A stretch of DNA of 58,332 bases from Bifidobacterium simiiventris (GCF_019331715.1 NZ_JAHBBG010000014.1:1-58332), one strand, 5' to 3'. Numbered from the stretch's first letter, positions 7,975 to 17,613 are shown. Notes: generated from the letters alone by a model not told the origin. Made by a program: numbers and translations.

Positions 7975-8976
7975 ATGAGGCATGGAGCCCACAAGGCGCA
8001 CAAGGCTACGCCGCAGTATCTTCAGCTGGCGCAGTCGCTGTTTGCCTCGAGCCGCGGCTCGCATTCGCCGCGCAACGTGCGCGCGGTGCAGCTCGCCAAC
8101 GGCGGTGCGATCCTCGGCCTTGATCAGGCGCTCGCCGACAAGCTCAACGAAGTCGCCCCGCAATCCCGTCGCGCCATCCGCGAGGCGGCGCGTGCGGCCG
8201 AACGTCGTTCCGCATTCGTGACGTCCGCGTCCCTGGCCGCACTGGTCGGTGCCGCCGCCAGTGCGATCGCCGTCGCCAATCCGAACGTGCTGGATCTCGC
8301 CGATGCGGATCCGGCAACCACCACCACGCAGCTCAAGCCGGTCGTCGCCAGCGAGAGCGGCTCTGATACCGCCTCGGCGTCGCGTTCGGAAAGCCGTACG
8401 CCGCTGAGCGAGCTGTCTTCCGCCTCTTCCGCGAACTCCGCCGACGGTGCGTCCCAGCAGACCGCCAACGAGGGCGATTGGGGTCTGGACAGCGGTACCG
8501 CCTCGCTGGACGTTGACAGCATGTCCAAATCCATTGCGGACAACGCCGTGGTTGCGGCGCTGATGGATCAGGATGCGGACGCGCTGCCGGAAGGTTTCAA
8601 CCCGAACCATGCGACCGGCGAGAACGGCGGCAATGCCTACCCGTGGGGCCAGTGCACGTGGTACGCCTACAACCGGCGCGTGGAGCTCGGCCTGCCGGTC
8701 GGCTCGTATTTCGGCAACGGTGCGGATTGGGCCGATGCAGCGCGCACGTTCGGCTACTGGGTCGATTCGACCGCGCGTCACGTCGGCGACGTGGTCGTCT
8801 TCCAGCCCGGACAGCTGAACGCCGATTCGTATTACGGCCATGTCGCGGTCGTCGAGAAGATCCACAAGGACGGCTCGATCGAGGTGTCCGAATCCAACGT
8901 CAAGGGTCTCGGCGTGATCTCGACACGTACGATCAGCGCGACCGACGCGGCGCAGCTGCAGTTCATCCACTACTGA
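7975..8976 (+). CDS. Secreted/membrane-anchored CHAP-domain peptidoglycan hydrolase
   Basis: A 333-residue protein with a C-terminal CHAP amidase/peptidase domain (about 220-333). The catalytic Cys is in WGQCTWYAYNRR and the His in YYGHVAVVEKI, followed by the acidic SESN. A single hydrophobic segment (about 82-105) after a basic, Arg-rich stretch probably anchors or exports it. A Ser/Ala-rich linker (about 115-200) joins it to the enzyme domain. AAGGAG at 7961 sets the ATG at 7975. An upstream ATG at 7933 lacks a ribosome site. It acts on cell-wall peptide bonds by family inference. It sits beside the NlpC/P60 gene, so the two form a wall-remodelling pair. Confidence 0.88.
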   Translation: MRHGAHKAHKATPQYLQLAQSLFASSRGSHSPRNVRAVQLANGGAILGLDQALADKLNEVAPQSRRAIREAARAAERRSAFVTSASLAALVGAAASAIAVANPNVLDLADADPATTTTQLKPVVASESGSDTASASRSESRTPLSELSSASSANSADGASQQTANEGDWGLDSGTASLDVDSMSKSIADNAVVAALMDQDADALPEGFNPNHATGENGGNAYPWGQCTWYAYNRRVELGLPVGSYFGNGADWADAARTFGYWVDSTARHVGDVVVFQPGQLNADSYYGHVAVVEKIHKDGSIEVSESNVKGLGVISTRTISATDAAQLQFIHY

Positions 8977-9246
8977 TTCATCCACTACTGATCGCTGACA
9001 TTTCTGATTCCGACAGACAAGCCGCCAGACAAATTCCAGACAGACTGTTCGTGGCTGGTTGTCCGTGGCGATCGCTTGTGCCGTATGGTCTGACCGCTCG
9101 TCTGATCGATCGTCGCGTATTTTTCGGATCTGCGGCGGAATGGTGACCGGACGATGTGTGATGTTCGCGACTTTACTGGGCGTTATCTTGGCGATTCCTG
9201 AACAAGTCGGACATTTGGATAGATCCCGTAGTAGTGTCGCTTGGTG

Positions 9247-10077
9247 ATGAATATTAAACGTAATGTATCTGTGATTGTCGCCGTCGCGGCGTTGTCGGGC
9301 ATGGCCTGTGTTGCGGTCGCCCCTGCCGCGTTCGCCGCCGATGCGGCTGGAACCGTCACCTCGTCTCGCTCGTTCCCGAAGGCTCAGGTGGTGCGTAAGG
9401 ATCTGCTGGCCGAAGCGACCTCCACGTCGGTGAATGACGATGCGAACTGGGGCAGCACCGAGAACCTCGATGTGCCGCAGACCCAGTCCCAGGCTGAGAA
9501 GGACGCCGCCGCGGCCAAGGCCGCCGAGGAACAGGCCGCCAAGGAGGCAGCCGAAGCCGCCGCGCAGGCCGCTCAGGAGGCTGCTGCGGCTCAGGCGGCC
9601 GCCGCCAGCCGTTCGTCCGAGCGCGAGTCCATCTCCAACGACTCGTCCTCTCAGTCCACGTCTTCTTCCGATTCGTCCACGTCCACTGGCGAGGCCGCCG
9701 GCTCCGCCGCAAGCACGTCGGCCGTCACCTCGGCCAGCGCCGAGGCGCTTGTTTCGTATGCCACCCAGTTCGTCGGCGCGCCGTACGCCGCCGGCGGCAA
9801 CACGCCCAGCGGCTGGGACTGCTCCGGCTTCGTGCAGTACGTGTTCGCCCAGTTCGGCATCAGCCTGCCGCGATCGTCCGGAGCGCAGGCCACGGTGGGC
9901 ACCGCGGTCGCCAGCATCGCCGAGGCACAGCCCGGCGACATCCTCGCCAACGGCACCCACGCCGCCATCTACATCGGCAACGGTCTGGTCGTCAACGCGC
10001 TCAACCCGTACCAGGGCACGCAGATCACCGGCCTGGGCGTGTTCACCAGCGGCTACTCCATCCGACGGGTTCTCTGA
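9247..10077 (+). CDS. Secreted NlpC/P60 endopeptidase
   Basis: A 276-residue exported protein. A signal peptide (residues 1-29) ends at AFA-AD. An Ala/Glu-rich, likely helical coiled segment spans about 80-125, then a Ser-rich linker, then the NlpC/P60 domain (about 165-276). The catalytic Cys lies in GWDCSGFVQYVF and the His in NGTHAAIYIGNG. Such enzymes cleave D-gamma-glutamyl-diamino-acid bonds in stem peptides. The triplet TTG-GTG-ATG at 9241-9249 gives three starts. The ATG at 9247 fits a signal peptide best. A terminator follows at 10133. Confidence 0.9.
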   Translation: MNIKRNVSVIVAVAALSGMACVAVAPAAFAADAAGTVTSSRSFPKAQVVRKDLLAEATSTSVNDDANWGSTENLDVPQTQSQAEKDAAAAKAAEEQAAKEAAEAAAQAAQEAAAAQAAAASRSSERESISNDSSSQSTSSSDSSTSTGEAAGSAASTSAVTSASAEALVSYATQFVGAPYAAGGNTPSGWDCSGFVQYVFAQFGISLPRSSGAQATVGTAVASIAEAQPGDILANGTHAAIYIGNGLVVNALNPYQGTQITGLGVFTSGYSIRRVL

Positions 10078-10132
10078 TCATTCCGATCGTCACGACCATC
10101 CGGCATTACGTTTAGGTCCAGACACCAACGCG

Positions 10133-10162
10133 AACGGCATCCGATTTCGGATGCCGTTTTGT
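10133..10162 (+). terminator. Rho-independent terminator
   Basis: AACGGCATCCGA pairs with TCGGATGCCGTT and is followed by TTGTGTTTTTT. It ends the NlpC/P60 transcript. A second TTTCCCACG/CGTGGGGAAA hairpin follows at about 10168-10196. Confidence 0.9.
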
Positions 10163-10274
10163 GTTTTTTCCCACGTTTTTCCGCGTGGGGAAACACGCGA
10201 TTTGTGTGTTTGACGGGTATTGTTAAGTGATGAGGGCGGTGCATAGATGCACCAAACGACGTAAGGAGGTCGTC

Positions 10275-11312
10275 ATGATCAACGACAAGGCAATTCTCGT
10301 GGGCGTCGATGGCTCGCACGCCAGTTACAAGGCCACATGGTGGGCTGCGAACTACGCCAAGCATGCCGGACTCACGCTGCAGATCGTCTGCGCATACTCC
10401 CTGCCCAGCTACGCCGCGGTATCGTTCGATGCCACCTATACCGCGATGGGCGACGACAACGCCGCGCATTCCGACGCACAGGAGATCCTGTCCAAGGCCA
10501 AGGCCATCGCCGACGAGCAGGGCGTGGAGGCCGCCACGCTGATCGTCACCGGCGATCCGGCGTCCGTGTTCGTCGAACTGTCGCGCAACTACAACCTGAT
10601 CGTCATCGGTAACCGTGGCAAGGGCGGTCTGGCCGAGCGGCTCCTCGGCACCACGTCGTCGTCGCTGCCGGCGTACGCATACTGCCCGATCGTCGTCGTG
10701 CCGTACACCGACGACGACGGCAACCTGATGCACCTGAACAACACGATCACCAAGGTCGCGGTCGGCTCCGACGAATCCAAGTGGGGCCTGAAGGCGCTCG
10801 AGATCGCGGCAGCGTTCGCGGACACGTGGGGCGCTGAGCTCGACGTGATCTCCGCGGTGCCGAAGATCCAGGGCATCGACGGCGAGGAGGGCGTGATCGA
10901 GTCCTACAAGGAGGATCTCGACGTGCGCTTGAAGCCGATCGTGGAGGCGCATCCGGGACTCAAGGTCAACAAGCAGGTCGTGCCCGGCTCCGCGGTGAAC
11001 GCGCTGACCAAGGCCAGCTGGGACCACGACGTCGTGGTCGTCGGCTCGCGTGGCCGCGGTGGCTTCACCGGACTGCTGCTCGGCTCGACCAGCCAGGGAC
11101 TGCTGCAACACGCCGTGACGCCGGTGTACGTGGTGCCGCGCAAGTATGTGGAGGCCGCGGAAAGCCGTCTCGACACGGTACCGAGCTCGCCGGCCGAAGT
11201 GCCGACCAAGTCGCTGGATGAGATCAGCGGCGTCGAGGAGGTTGCGGTGCCGACCGCCGAGCCGGAGGTCGCAGCCAAGATCGAGGCCAAGATCGATCCC
11301 GATCGTCAGTAG
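10275..11312 (+). CDS. Tandem universal stress protein
   Basis: A 345-residue protein with two UspA domains (about 5-150 and 168-300). Each ends in the ATP-binding loop Gx2Gx9G(S/T): GNRGKGGLAERLLGTTSSS and GSRGRGGFTGLLLGSTSQG. AAGGAGG at 10264 sets the ATG at 10275. The C-terminal 40 residues are an acidic, Ala/Glu-rich tail with no Usp similarity. Tandem Usp proteins act as cytoplasmic nucleotide-binding stress factors, and no specific partner can be read from the context. It is monocistronic, with two hairpins following. Confidence 0.9.
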   Translation: MINDKAILVGVDGSHASYKATWWAANYAKHAGLTLQIVCAYSLPSYAAVSFDATYTAMGDDNAAHSDAQEILSKAKAIADEQGVEAATLIVTGDPASVFVELSRNYNLIVIGNRGKGGLAERLLGTTSSSLPAYAYCPIVVVPYTDDDGNLMHLNNTITKVAVGSDESKWGLKALEIAAAFADTWGAELDVISAVPKIQGIDGEEGVIESYKEDLDVRLKPIVEAHPGLKVNKQVVPGSAVNALTKASWDHDVVVVGSRGRGGFTGLLLGSTSQGLLQHAVTPVYVVPRKYVEAAESRLDTVPSSPAEVPTKSLDEISGVEEVAVPTAEPEVAAKIEAKIDPDRQ

Positions 11313-11333
11313 ACCGTTCATCAGTAGATAGCG

Positions 11334-11442
11334 ATTGCCCGGATGCATCGCGCTGAGGTATCTCTCTCGGCGCAACACATCCGGGCAATTGTGGTTGATC
11401 GCCGAGAATAGTTGCACTGAGGTAGCGTCAGCGCAACTATTC
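11334..11442 (+). terminator. Two consecutive hairpins after the Usp gene
   Basis: Hairpin one pairs ATTGCCCGGATG (11334) with CATCCGGGCAAT (11378-11389). Hairpin two pairs GAATAGTTGC (11406) with GCAACTATTC (11433-11442). Both loops contain CTGAGGTA, so the pair looks like a duplicated unit. They separate the convergent Usp and OsmC genes and probably terminate both. Confidence 0.65.
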
Positions 11443-11501
11443 CCGGATTGTCAGCAGTGCCGCCGGCAAGACCGACGGTGAGATGAGATCAATCGGCGAT
11501 A

Positions 11502-11915
11502 TCAGTGGCGGATCGTCACGTTCATGCGCACGGGGGTCTCCTGCACGTAGGTGTGCTTGACCGTGCAGCCCTTGTCGATGTGGCGGGTGACGCGCTCCTT
11601 GAGCTTTTCGGCATCCTCGTCGGACAGGTTTGCATCGGTCGCGTCCACGACCACCTGTTCGTCGAAGCTGGTGTACGCGTCGCCTTCCGGATCATACTGG
11701 CCGTCGACCACGATCCTGGCGCCCTTGCCCTCGCCGAGCGTGTGCTCGATCGCGAACTCGCTTGACAGCGCGGCGCAGCCGGCCAGCGCGATCTTCATCA
11801 GATCGCCCGGCGTGAACACGCCCTTGCCCTTGCCGAACTTGATGTGCGCGCCATCGTCGCTGAACGCGTCCCACGAACCGTCCTTGTTGCGCTCGACCCA
11901 CAGTCGCTTGCCCAT
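11502..11915 (-). CDS. OsmC-family redox protein
   Basis: A 137-residue OsmC/Ohr-fold protein. Both redox Cys residues of the family are visible, in [12 protein letters not shown] and in [11 protein letters not shown], consistent with a thiol-dependent hydroperoxide reductase. The AAGGAGG ribosome site places the start at MGKRLWVER (11915) rather than at the upstream ATG at 11936. It is divergent from thyA. The substrate cannot be told from sequence. Confidence 0.85.
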   Translation of the reverse strand: MGKRLWVERNKDGSWDAFSDDGAHIKFGKGKGVFTPGDLMKIALAGCAALSSEFAIEHTLGEGKGARIVVDGQYDPEGDAYTSFDEQVVVDATDANLSDEDAEKLKERVTRHIDKGCTVKHTYVQETPVRMNVTIRH

Positions 11916-12066
11916 AGTGTCCTCCTTGGAGTCCATCTGTCCGCGCGTCGCGCCGATCGCGTCGCGTCGTCATCACCTCCAATCTAGCCCACCCGCGCCG
12001 CGGTCTGCACACGATCGTCCAGCAGCGATATCCGTCCAATGCCGACGGGCATGTATGCTGGAACGC

Positions 12067-12942
12067 ATGGCTTTGACACCTGAACAGCTCGCAGACATCC
12101 GCACCCGCATCCCGGCCCGACCGGCCACCGACATTCCCATGCCGTATGAGGACCTCGTGCGCAAGATCCTGACTGAAGGCACGCTCAAGTCCGACCGCAC
12201 CGGCACCGGCACGATCTCCTTGTTCGGCCAGCAGATCCGTTTCGACCTGTCCGGTGGCGACTTCCCGCTGCTGACCACCAAAACCGTGTTCTTCAAGGGA
12301 CTCGCGTACGAACTGCTGTGGTTCCTCAAGGGCTCGAGCAACGTGCGCTGGCTGCAGGAGCACAACGTGCACATCTGGGACGAATGGGCCGACGAGAACG
12401 GCGACCTCGGCCCGGTCTACGGCGTGCAGTGGCGCAGCTGGCCCGCGCCCACGCCCGAGGATCCGAATCGCACCATCGACCAGATCTCGAACGTGCTCGA
12501 CCTCATCAAACATCATCCCGACTCGCGCCGCATGATCGTCACCGCATGGAACCCGGCCGAGGTCGACCAGATGGCCCTGCCGCCGTGCCACGCGCTGTTC
12601 CAGTTCTACGTGGCCGACGGTCGCCTGAGCTGCCAGCTGTACCAGCGCTCGTGCGACATGTTCCTCGGCGTGCCGTTCAACATCGCCTCGTATTCGCTGC
12701 TCACGTTGATGATGGCGCAGCAGGCCGGACTTGAGCCGGGCGAGTTCGTGTGGACGGGCGGCGACTGCCACGTCTACGACAACCACATCGACCAGGTGCT
12801 CGAACAGCTCGGCCGCGAGCCGTATCCGTACCCGCAGATCAGGATCCGCAAGGCCGACTCGCTGTTCGACTACGACTACAGCGACTTCGAGATCGTCGGC
12901 TACCAGCATCATCCGACGATCAAGGCGCCGGTGGCGGTGTGA
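12067..12942 (+). CDS. thyA: Thymidylate synthase
   Basis: A 291-residue ThyA that methylates dUMP to dTMP with methylene-tetrahydrofolate. It has the nucleophile motif [12 protein letters not shown], the [16 protein letters not shown] dUMP-binding stretch and [14 protein letters not shown]. The ATG at 12067 gives the normal start, about 20 residues before the YEDLVRKIL segment. folA lies 135 bases downstream, the usual functional pairing because ThyA oxidises folate that DHFR re-reduces. Confidence 0.97.
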   Translation: MALTPEQLADIRTRIPARPATDIPMPYEDLVRKILTEGTLKSDRTGTGTISLFGQQIRFDLSGGDFPLLTTKTVFFKGLAYELLWFLKGSSNVRWLQEHNVHIWDEWADENGDLGPVYGVQWRSWPAPTPEDPNRTIDQISNVLDLIKHHPDSRRMIVTAWNPAEVDQMALPPCHALFQFYVADGRLSCQLYQRSCDMFLGVPFNIASYSLLTLMMAQQAGLEPGEFVWTGGDCHVYDNHIDQVLEQLGREPYPYPQIRIRKADSLFDYDYSDFEIVGYQHHPTIKAPVAV

Positions 12943-13077
12943 CCGGTGGCCGTGCCGGCCGTGCGGACGTCCGCCGCGTCGCGGTGTGACGTATCCGACA
13001 TTCCGCGCCCGTCCCGCCGCCGCGTCGCGGTGTGACCGTACACTTGTCCCCAGTCCTAACCCCAAGGAGTGAGTGAA

Positions 13078-13737
13078 ATGGAGCATGACAGTAGCCGCAG
13101 TGGCTATCACGAACCCGAGCCCGGAATCGCCGGGCTTGAGAGCGGGGAGGATTGGGGTGACGATTTCCCCAAGACCTTCTCGGTGAACCTGATCTGGGCC
13201 GAGGCGCACGACAAGGAAGGTCATGACGGCGCCATCGGTTTCCAAGGCGGCATGCCGTGGCATCTGGCCGAGGATATGAAGCATTTCAAGGAGCTGACCG
13301 TCTCGCATCCGGTGATCATGGGCCGCAAGACCTGGGAATCGCTGGATCCGAAGTACCGTCCGCTGCCGAACCGCGACAATATCGTCGTCTCGCATGACCC
13401 GCAGTACCGTGCGCTCGGTGCGACCGTGGCCGAAAGCCTGGACGATGCGATGGATTATGCGCGTCAGGAGGCGATTCCCGACGACGGCATGGACCGCAGC
13501 GAGATCTGGGTGATCGGCGGGGCGCAGCTGTTCCGCGAGGCGCTGCCGTTGGCCTCGAAGGCGTATGTGACGCTGCTCAAGGCCAAGGTCGACGCGGACA
13601 CCTACGCGCCGGACGTGCGCGATCTGGTCGATCTTGGCCTGTGGCGCGTCGCCGACGAAAGCCATTGGATGAAGCCGGCCAAGCATGAGGACGGCATCGA
13701 GGCGTATCGTTTCGTGACCTACGAGAAGACGCGCTGA
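13078..13737 (+). CDS. folA: Dihydrofolate reductase
   Basis: A 219-residue DHFR regenerating tetrahydrofolate after the ThyA reaction. Core motifs are visible: GGMPWHLAEDMKHFK, HPVIMGRKTWESL, PLPNRDNIVVS and WVIGGAQLF. The catalytic domain starts near residue 36. The 35 residues before it are acidic and have no counterpart in the minimal enzyme. AAGGAG at 13064 fits the ATG at 13078. A GTG at 13069 is too close to it. The 135-base gap from thyA contains two copies of a CGTCGCGGTGTGAC unit. Confidence 0.95.
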   Translation: MEHDSSRSGYHEPEPGIAGLESGEDWGDDFPKTFSVNLIWAEAHDKEGHDGAIGFQGGMPWHLAEDMKHFKELTVSHPVIMGRKTWESLDPKYRPLPNRDNIVVSHDPQYRALGATVAESLDDAMDYARQEAIPDDGMDRSEIWVIGGAQLFREALPLASKAYVTLLKAKVDADTYAPDVRDLVDLGLWRVADESHWMKPAKHEDGIEAYRFVTYEKTR

Positions 13738-13943
13738 CCGAAAGCCGACTGTACTCGACAGTAAGTCAGGCTGTATCTGACCGTAGTCGGTTGGTGCCGT
13801 TCGTCGCTGATCGTCACCGATCATCGTCGATCATGTACCGACCGATGCCGACCGTGATCGACGGTTCGTGACCGTATCCGATCGCGGTCTTACCCATCCC
13901 AGACCGAAATTGCGCGTCACCGCGCCGACCGAAAGCAGTATCG

Positions 13944-14462
13944 ATGACCAGCAACCACCTGTACACCGTGATGACCGTCTGCACCGGCAACATCTGCCGG
14001 TCGCCGATGGCCGAGATCATCCTGCGCGCCGAATTCGAGTCGCGCGGACTCGCCGACCGCGTGCGCGTCATGTCCAGCGGCGTGTCCGACGAGGAGTACG
14101 GCAACCCGATCGACCGCCGCGCCGTGCGTGTGCTGCGCGCCGACGGCTATGAGATCCCCGCGCACCACTTCGCGCACCGCATCACGCGCGAGGAGATCAA
14201 CGAAAGCGACCTGTTCCTGCCGATGACCGCGTCGCACATGCGCGCGCTGCTGCGCCAACTGCCGGCCGAGAAGCGCTCCGAAGTGCACATGTACCGCAGC
14301 TTCGACCCGAACCTGCCCAAGCCGGCGGCCGGACGCGAGGACGAGATCGATCTGGTTGACCCGTGGTACGGCGGCCCGCACGAGTTCCAGGTCGCGATCG
14401 ACCAGATCAAGGAAGTCGCGCCGTACATCGTCGACTGGGTCGAGGCGCGGCTGGAGGCGTAG
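13944..14462 (+). CDS. Low-molecular-weight protein-tyrosine phosphatase
   Basis: A 172-residue LMW-PTP-like protein. The P-loop CTGNICRS (Cx5R) is at the N-terminus and the general-acid Asp is in DLVDPWYGG. The family dephosphorylates protein Tyr, or in some relatives arsenate. It often regulates exopolysaccharide assembly, but no such genes are adjacent. The 206-base region before it (13738-13943) is a run of GACCG/CGATC-like imperfect repeats with no gene. Confidence 0.88.
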   Translation: MTSNHLYTVMTVCTGNICRSPMAEIILRAEFESRGLADRVRVMSSGVSDEEYGNPIDRRAVRVLRADGYEIPAHHFAHRITREEINESDLFLPMTASHMRALLRQLPAEKRSEVHMYRSFDPNLPKPAAGREDEIDLVDPWYGGPHEFQVAIDQIKEVAPYIVDWVEARLEA

Positions 14463-14514
14463 CTCGGGCCGTCGGCACTGCCTATCGTTTCGGCGGAGTA
14501 TGATCCCCGGTATC

Positions 14515-14612
14515 TGTCGTTTCGATCGAGCGCAGCTTTTCATTCCTGTCATTTCGACCGAGCGCGGTTTTCTTATTGTCATTTCGACCGAGCGTAGCGA
14601 GCGGAGAAATCT
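14515..14612. repeat. Three tandem copies of the CATTTCGA repeat
   Basis: Units begin TGTCGTTTCGATCGAGCGC (14515), TGTCATTTCGACCGAGCGC (14547) and TGTCATTTCGACCGAGCGT (14577). Only the last is complete, ending in GAGAAATCT. They are the same family as the two-armed copy at 6491-6585. Spacing is about 31 bases. Confidence 0.8.
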
Positions 14613-14721
14613 TTCCAACGGATTCCCGCTCGCTTTGTGATATTTGCGACATCGATTCTGCACTATTGCCCGCAGCAAAGTCTTGACATTTGTAGCCGCA
14701 TCCCCGTATCGTGTGAACGTG

Positions 14722-14812
14722 TCAAGCACGGGGGCTCGCGTGGCGAGCTGAGAGGGATGCGCCAGCATCCGACCGTCGAACGTGATCCGGGCAATACCGG
14801 CGAACGAAGTCC
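14722..14812 (+). ncRNA. TPP (THI-element) riboswitch
   Basis: The conserved pyrimidine-sensing segment GCTGAGAGGGATGCG lies at 14747-14761 and the pyrophosphate-sensing segment GTGATCCGGGCAATACCGGC at about 14782-14801, in the right order and spacing for the thiamine pyrophosphate riboswitch. It precedes ykoE by about 105 bases and should reduce its expression when TPP is ample. Confidence 0.93.
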
Positions 14813-14917
14813 TTGAGCGTCGTCTGGACTGCGCGCGCCGCGTGTGCTCGCCGGTCTATCGGCCCTTCTGCCGCGTCGCCCTCGCTTGAAGACAATGACA
14901 AGAAAGCGAGAGAGATT

Positions 14918-15532
14918 ATGTCTACTGATTCCAAGACTCCGGCCGCGCGTCCGTCGCTGCGCTGGAGCGTCGCCGACATCACCGTCGCCGCCGTCATCGC
15001 CGTTGCATCCGGCGTGATCTTCTGGGGTGCGGGCATCGTCACGCAGCCGCTCGAGGCCGTGTTCACGTTCCTGCCCGGCTCCGACGCGCTGCTGTGGGGC
15101 CTGTACTACTTCGCCGGCCCGCTGGCCGCCATCATCGTGCGCAAGCCGGGCGCCGCGCTGTTCGCCGAAGTGATCGCCGCGCTCGTCGAAGCGCTGCTCG
15201 GCAGCCACTGGGGCGGTCTCGGCACCCTCATCCCGGGCCTCGTGCAGGGTCTGGCCGCCGAAATCGTCTTCCTCATCTTCGCGTACAAGGCGTGGAACCT
15301 CGCCGTCACCGTGCTCTCCGGCGCGGCCGCCGGTTTCGCCGGCATGGCCGTCTCGTGGGTCATGTACTACCTGAGCTACGACGCATTCTTCATCGTCACC
15401 GCGTTCGTGTGCAGCACGATCTCCGGCATCATCTTCGCCGGCGTGATCGCGTGGTTCCTGTACCAGGCGCTCGCCAAGACCGGCGCGCTCGACCGCGTGG
15501 CCGGTGGCCGCGACGCCGCCGCGCTCGTGTGA
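14918..15532 (+). CDS. ykoE: Thiamine/HMP ECF transporter substrate-binding subunit
   Basis: A 204-residue integral membrane protein with about six hydrophobic helices and the YkoE-family opening RWSVADITVAAVIAVASGV. YkoE is the S component of an ECF importer for thiamine or its hydroxymethylpyrimidine moiety. The upstream TPP riboswitch supports this. The usual YkoD (ATPase) and YkoC (T component) partners do not follow: a terminator and tatD come next. The ribosome site is weak (GCGAGAGAG). It may share an energising module encoded elsewhere. Confidence 0.9.
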   Translation: MSTDSKTPAARPSLRWSVADITVAAVIAVASGVIFWGAGIVTQPLEAVFTFLPGSDALLWGLYYFAGPLAAIIVRKPGAALFAEVIAALVEALLGSHWGGLGTLIPGLVQGLAAEIVFLIFAYKAWNLAVTVLSGAAAGFAGMAVSWVMYYLSYDAFFIVTAFVCSTISGIIFAGVIAWFLYQALAKTGALDRVAGGRDAAALV

Positions 15533-15590
15533 GCTGTCGGTTGGCTGACGGATCGGCCGTCCGACACGGCCGATGCGATTGATTGACTGA

Positions 15591-15628
15591 ACGGTGACCT
15601 GTGATCGATATCGCGGGTCACCGTTTTT
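15591..15628 (+). terminator. Rho-independent terminator of ykoE
   Basis: ACGGTGACC pairs with GGTCACCGT and is followed by TTTTT. A second perfect hairpin, ATCGGCCGT/ACGGCCGAT, precedes it at about 15552-15574. Confidence 0.9.
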
Positions 15629-15647
15629 GATATGAAGGAGATGTTCG

Positions 15648-16655
15648 TTGGAGAACCTGTCGCCGAACATGCGGCATGATGCCGCGCTGATGGATACGTT
15701 CGCATCGCTGCTGTCCGACGCACACTGCCACGCCGACGACGCGCGGTTCGTCGCCGTGCAGCGCAAGTACGGCGTCAGTTCGGTGATCAGCTGCGCGAAC
15801 GGCGACCAATGGCGGCATACGTTGGCATGGATCGACGGTGCGCCGGATGGTGACGAGACCGGCGGCGGTGCACGGACAGGGTCGAGTATTGATTCGATCG
15901 ACGATCGCGCCGTGCCGGAAGCGCCGGGCGCGGTCGATGCGCGGCCGGACATTCGCGTCAGCTTCGGCATCCATCCGTGGGACGCGAACCGGTATCGCAT
16001 CGAGGATGCGCTGCCGTATCTCGAACAGGCCGCGATCATCGGCGAGATCGGACTCGACGGCGAGTGGACCGACGTGCCGCTGTCCGACCAGCTGACCGTA
16101 TTCGAAGCGCAACTCGACTACGCGAGCCGGCTCCGCAAACCGGTCATCCTGCACACCAAGTCGCGCGAACGCGAAGTGCTGGAACTGATCCGGAAGTATC
16201 CGAATCGGTACATGGTGCACTGGTATGCGTGCGATCGTTGGCAGGATGAATATCTCGGCATGGGCTGCTACATGTCGATCGGACCGGATGTGACAGCCGA
16301 CGAATCGGTGCGCTCGCTGGCGCGGCGGATTCCTGACGACCGGCTGCTTGTGGAAAGCGACGGGCTGGAGTCGCTGACATGGGCGTTGGGCCGCGAGTAC
16401 GGCGTGGATGATTACGTTGGCGCACTGATCGACTTGCTGCGAACGTTGGCGGCGATTCGGGCCGGCGGGTCGTGCGGCGACGGTTGTGACGATCGGCGTG
16501 ACGGTCGGTTCGGAAACGGGCCGACCGACGATGAGCCGCGACCTGACGGTCGGCTTGCGCATGATCGGCTGGAGACGGCGGCGATCGGTCTTGCGGCGCT
16601 GACCCGACGCAACCTGGCGGCGTTCTGCGCGCCTATTCCAAGCCGGCCGCTATAA
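15648..16655 (+). CDS. TatD-family metal-dependent hydrolase
   Basis: A 335-residue TIM-barrel hydrolase of the TatD DNase family. Metal-binding motifs appear in order: [42 protein letters not shown] and VESDGLESL. The family has 3'-5' exonuclease or DNase activity. The start is a TTG at 15648, seven bases after AAGGAG. An ATG at 15669 is possible but has no ribosome site. The insert near residues 62-95 and the Arg/Gly-rich stretch near 270-310 exceed the compact family length. It is followed closely by trmB. Confidence 0.82.
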   Translation: MENLSPNMRHDAALMDTFASLLSDAHCHADDARFVAVQRKYGVSSVISCANGDQWRHTLAWIDGAPDGDETGGGARTGSSIDSIDDRAVPEAPGAVDARPDIRVSFGIHPWDANRYRIEDALPYLEQAAIIGEIGLDGEWTDVPLSDQLTVFEAQLDYASRLRKPVILHTKSREREVLELIRKYPNRYMVHWYACDRWQDEYLGMGCYMSIGPDVTADESVRSLARRIPDDRLLVESDGLESLTWALGREYGVDDYVGALIDLLRTLAAIRAGGSCGDGCDDRRDGRFGNGPTDDEPRPDGRLAHDRLETAAIGLAALTRRNLAAFCAPIPSRPL

Positions 16656-16663
16656 ATAATCCC

Positions 16664-17533
16664 ATGACTATCGAAGAATCAACCGCCGATCAGACGCCGG
16701 ACGCTCCGGGTGTGGCATCGGCTGCGTCGGACACGCAGGAACGCCCTGCGCTGTACGGCCGCAAGGTGCTCTCGTTCGTGCGCCGTTCCGCACGGCTCGA
16801 CGACCGTTTGCAGCGTGCATGGGATACGTTTGCAGACACGTACCTGCTCGACATCAACGCGCGCGAAGGCTCTTTGGATGTGCGTGAAGGGCTGCGGGTC
16901 GACGCGGATTTCGTGCGCGGGACGTGGGGCAACGACCATCCCTTGATCGTGGAGATCGGCAGCGGTCAGGGCGAGAACGTGGTCGCCGCCGCGGCCGCTC
17001 GTCCGGACGTGAATTTCCTGGCGCTGGAGGTGTACGATCCGGGCGTGGCGCACACGCTGCTGCTGGCCGGCAAGCAAGGTCTTGCCAACCTTCGCATCGC
17101 GCAGGTGAACGCGCCCGAGCTGTTCAAGGCGTGCGACCCGGGCGTGCTGGCCGAGGTGTGGACGTTCTTCCCCGACCCGTGGCCGAAGATGAAGCACCAC
17201 AAGCGGCGCATCGTGCAGCCGGAACTGGCCGGCGACGTGCGGCGCGCGCTGGCGGACGGGGGAATGTGGCGCATCGCCACCGACATCGAGGACTATGCGC
17301 TGCACGTGCACGAGGTGATGGACGGCGTGGAGGGTTTTGCGAACGTCGGCTCGCTGACCGTGAGCCTGCCGACCGGGCACGTGGGCAAGGGCAATGCCGA
17401 TACTGCGGCCGACCTGCCGCACGCTGACTTCCGCGAATCGGAACGGTTCGACGGTCGCGTGCTCACCAACTTCGAGAAGAAGGGCCTGGCCGCGGGCCGT
17501 GTGATCCACGACTTCACGTACAGGGCCGTGTGA
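16664..17533 (+). CDS. trmB: tRNA (guanine-N7-)-methyltransferase
   Basis: A 289-residue SAM-dependent enzyme that makes m7G46 in the tRNA variable loop. It has the SAM motif [15 protein letters not shown], the LALEVYDPG segment and the family signature [15 protein letters not shown]. An N-terminal 25 residues are polar and probably disordered. It starts eight bases after tatD, so the two are probably co-transcribed. A GC-rich hairpin follows. Confidence 0.95.
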   Translation: MTIEESTADQTPDAPGVASAASDTQERPALYGRKVLSFVRRSARLDDRLQRAWDTFADTYLLDINAREGSLDVREGLRVDADFVRGTWGNDHPLIVEIGSGQGENVVAAAAARPDVNFLALEVYDPGVAHTLLLAGKQGLANLRIAQVNAPELFKACDPGVLAEVWTFFPDPWPKMKHHKRRIVQPELAGDVRRALADGGMWRIATDIEDYALHVHEVMDGVEGFANVGSLTVSLPTGHVGKGNADTAADLPHADFRESERFDGRVLTNFEKKGLAAGRVIHDFTYRAV

Positions 17534-17570
17534 GTTCGCCGGAAGGCGGACACGCTGGCCGGAAACTGGA

Positions 17571-17613
17571 GCGCCGGCGGATCGTACTTGATGACGGTCG
17601 ATCCGCCGGCGCC
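17571..17613 (+). terminator. Hairpin after trmB
   Basis: GCGCCGGCGGATCG pairs with CGATCCGCCGGCGC over 14 bases. The T run is short (TTGG), but the stem is very stable and is positioned to end the tatD-trmB transcript. Confidence 0.7.

Noticed and set aside
7753..9960. Upstream extension of the serC frame over the CHAP and NlpC genes
   Set aside because: SerC begins MANTIIIPQS at 7752 with normal family length. The extension is antisense to two convincing secreted hydrolases.
11692..13824. 710-codon minus-strand frame opposite thyA and folA
   Set aside because: thyA and folA carry complete active-site motifs on the plus strand, and the antisense translation has no recognisable domain.
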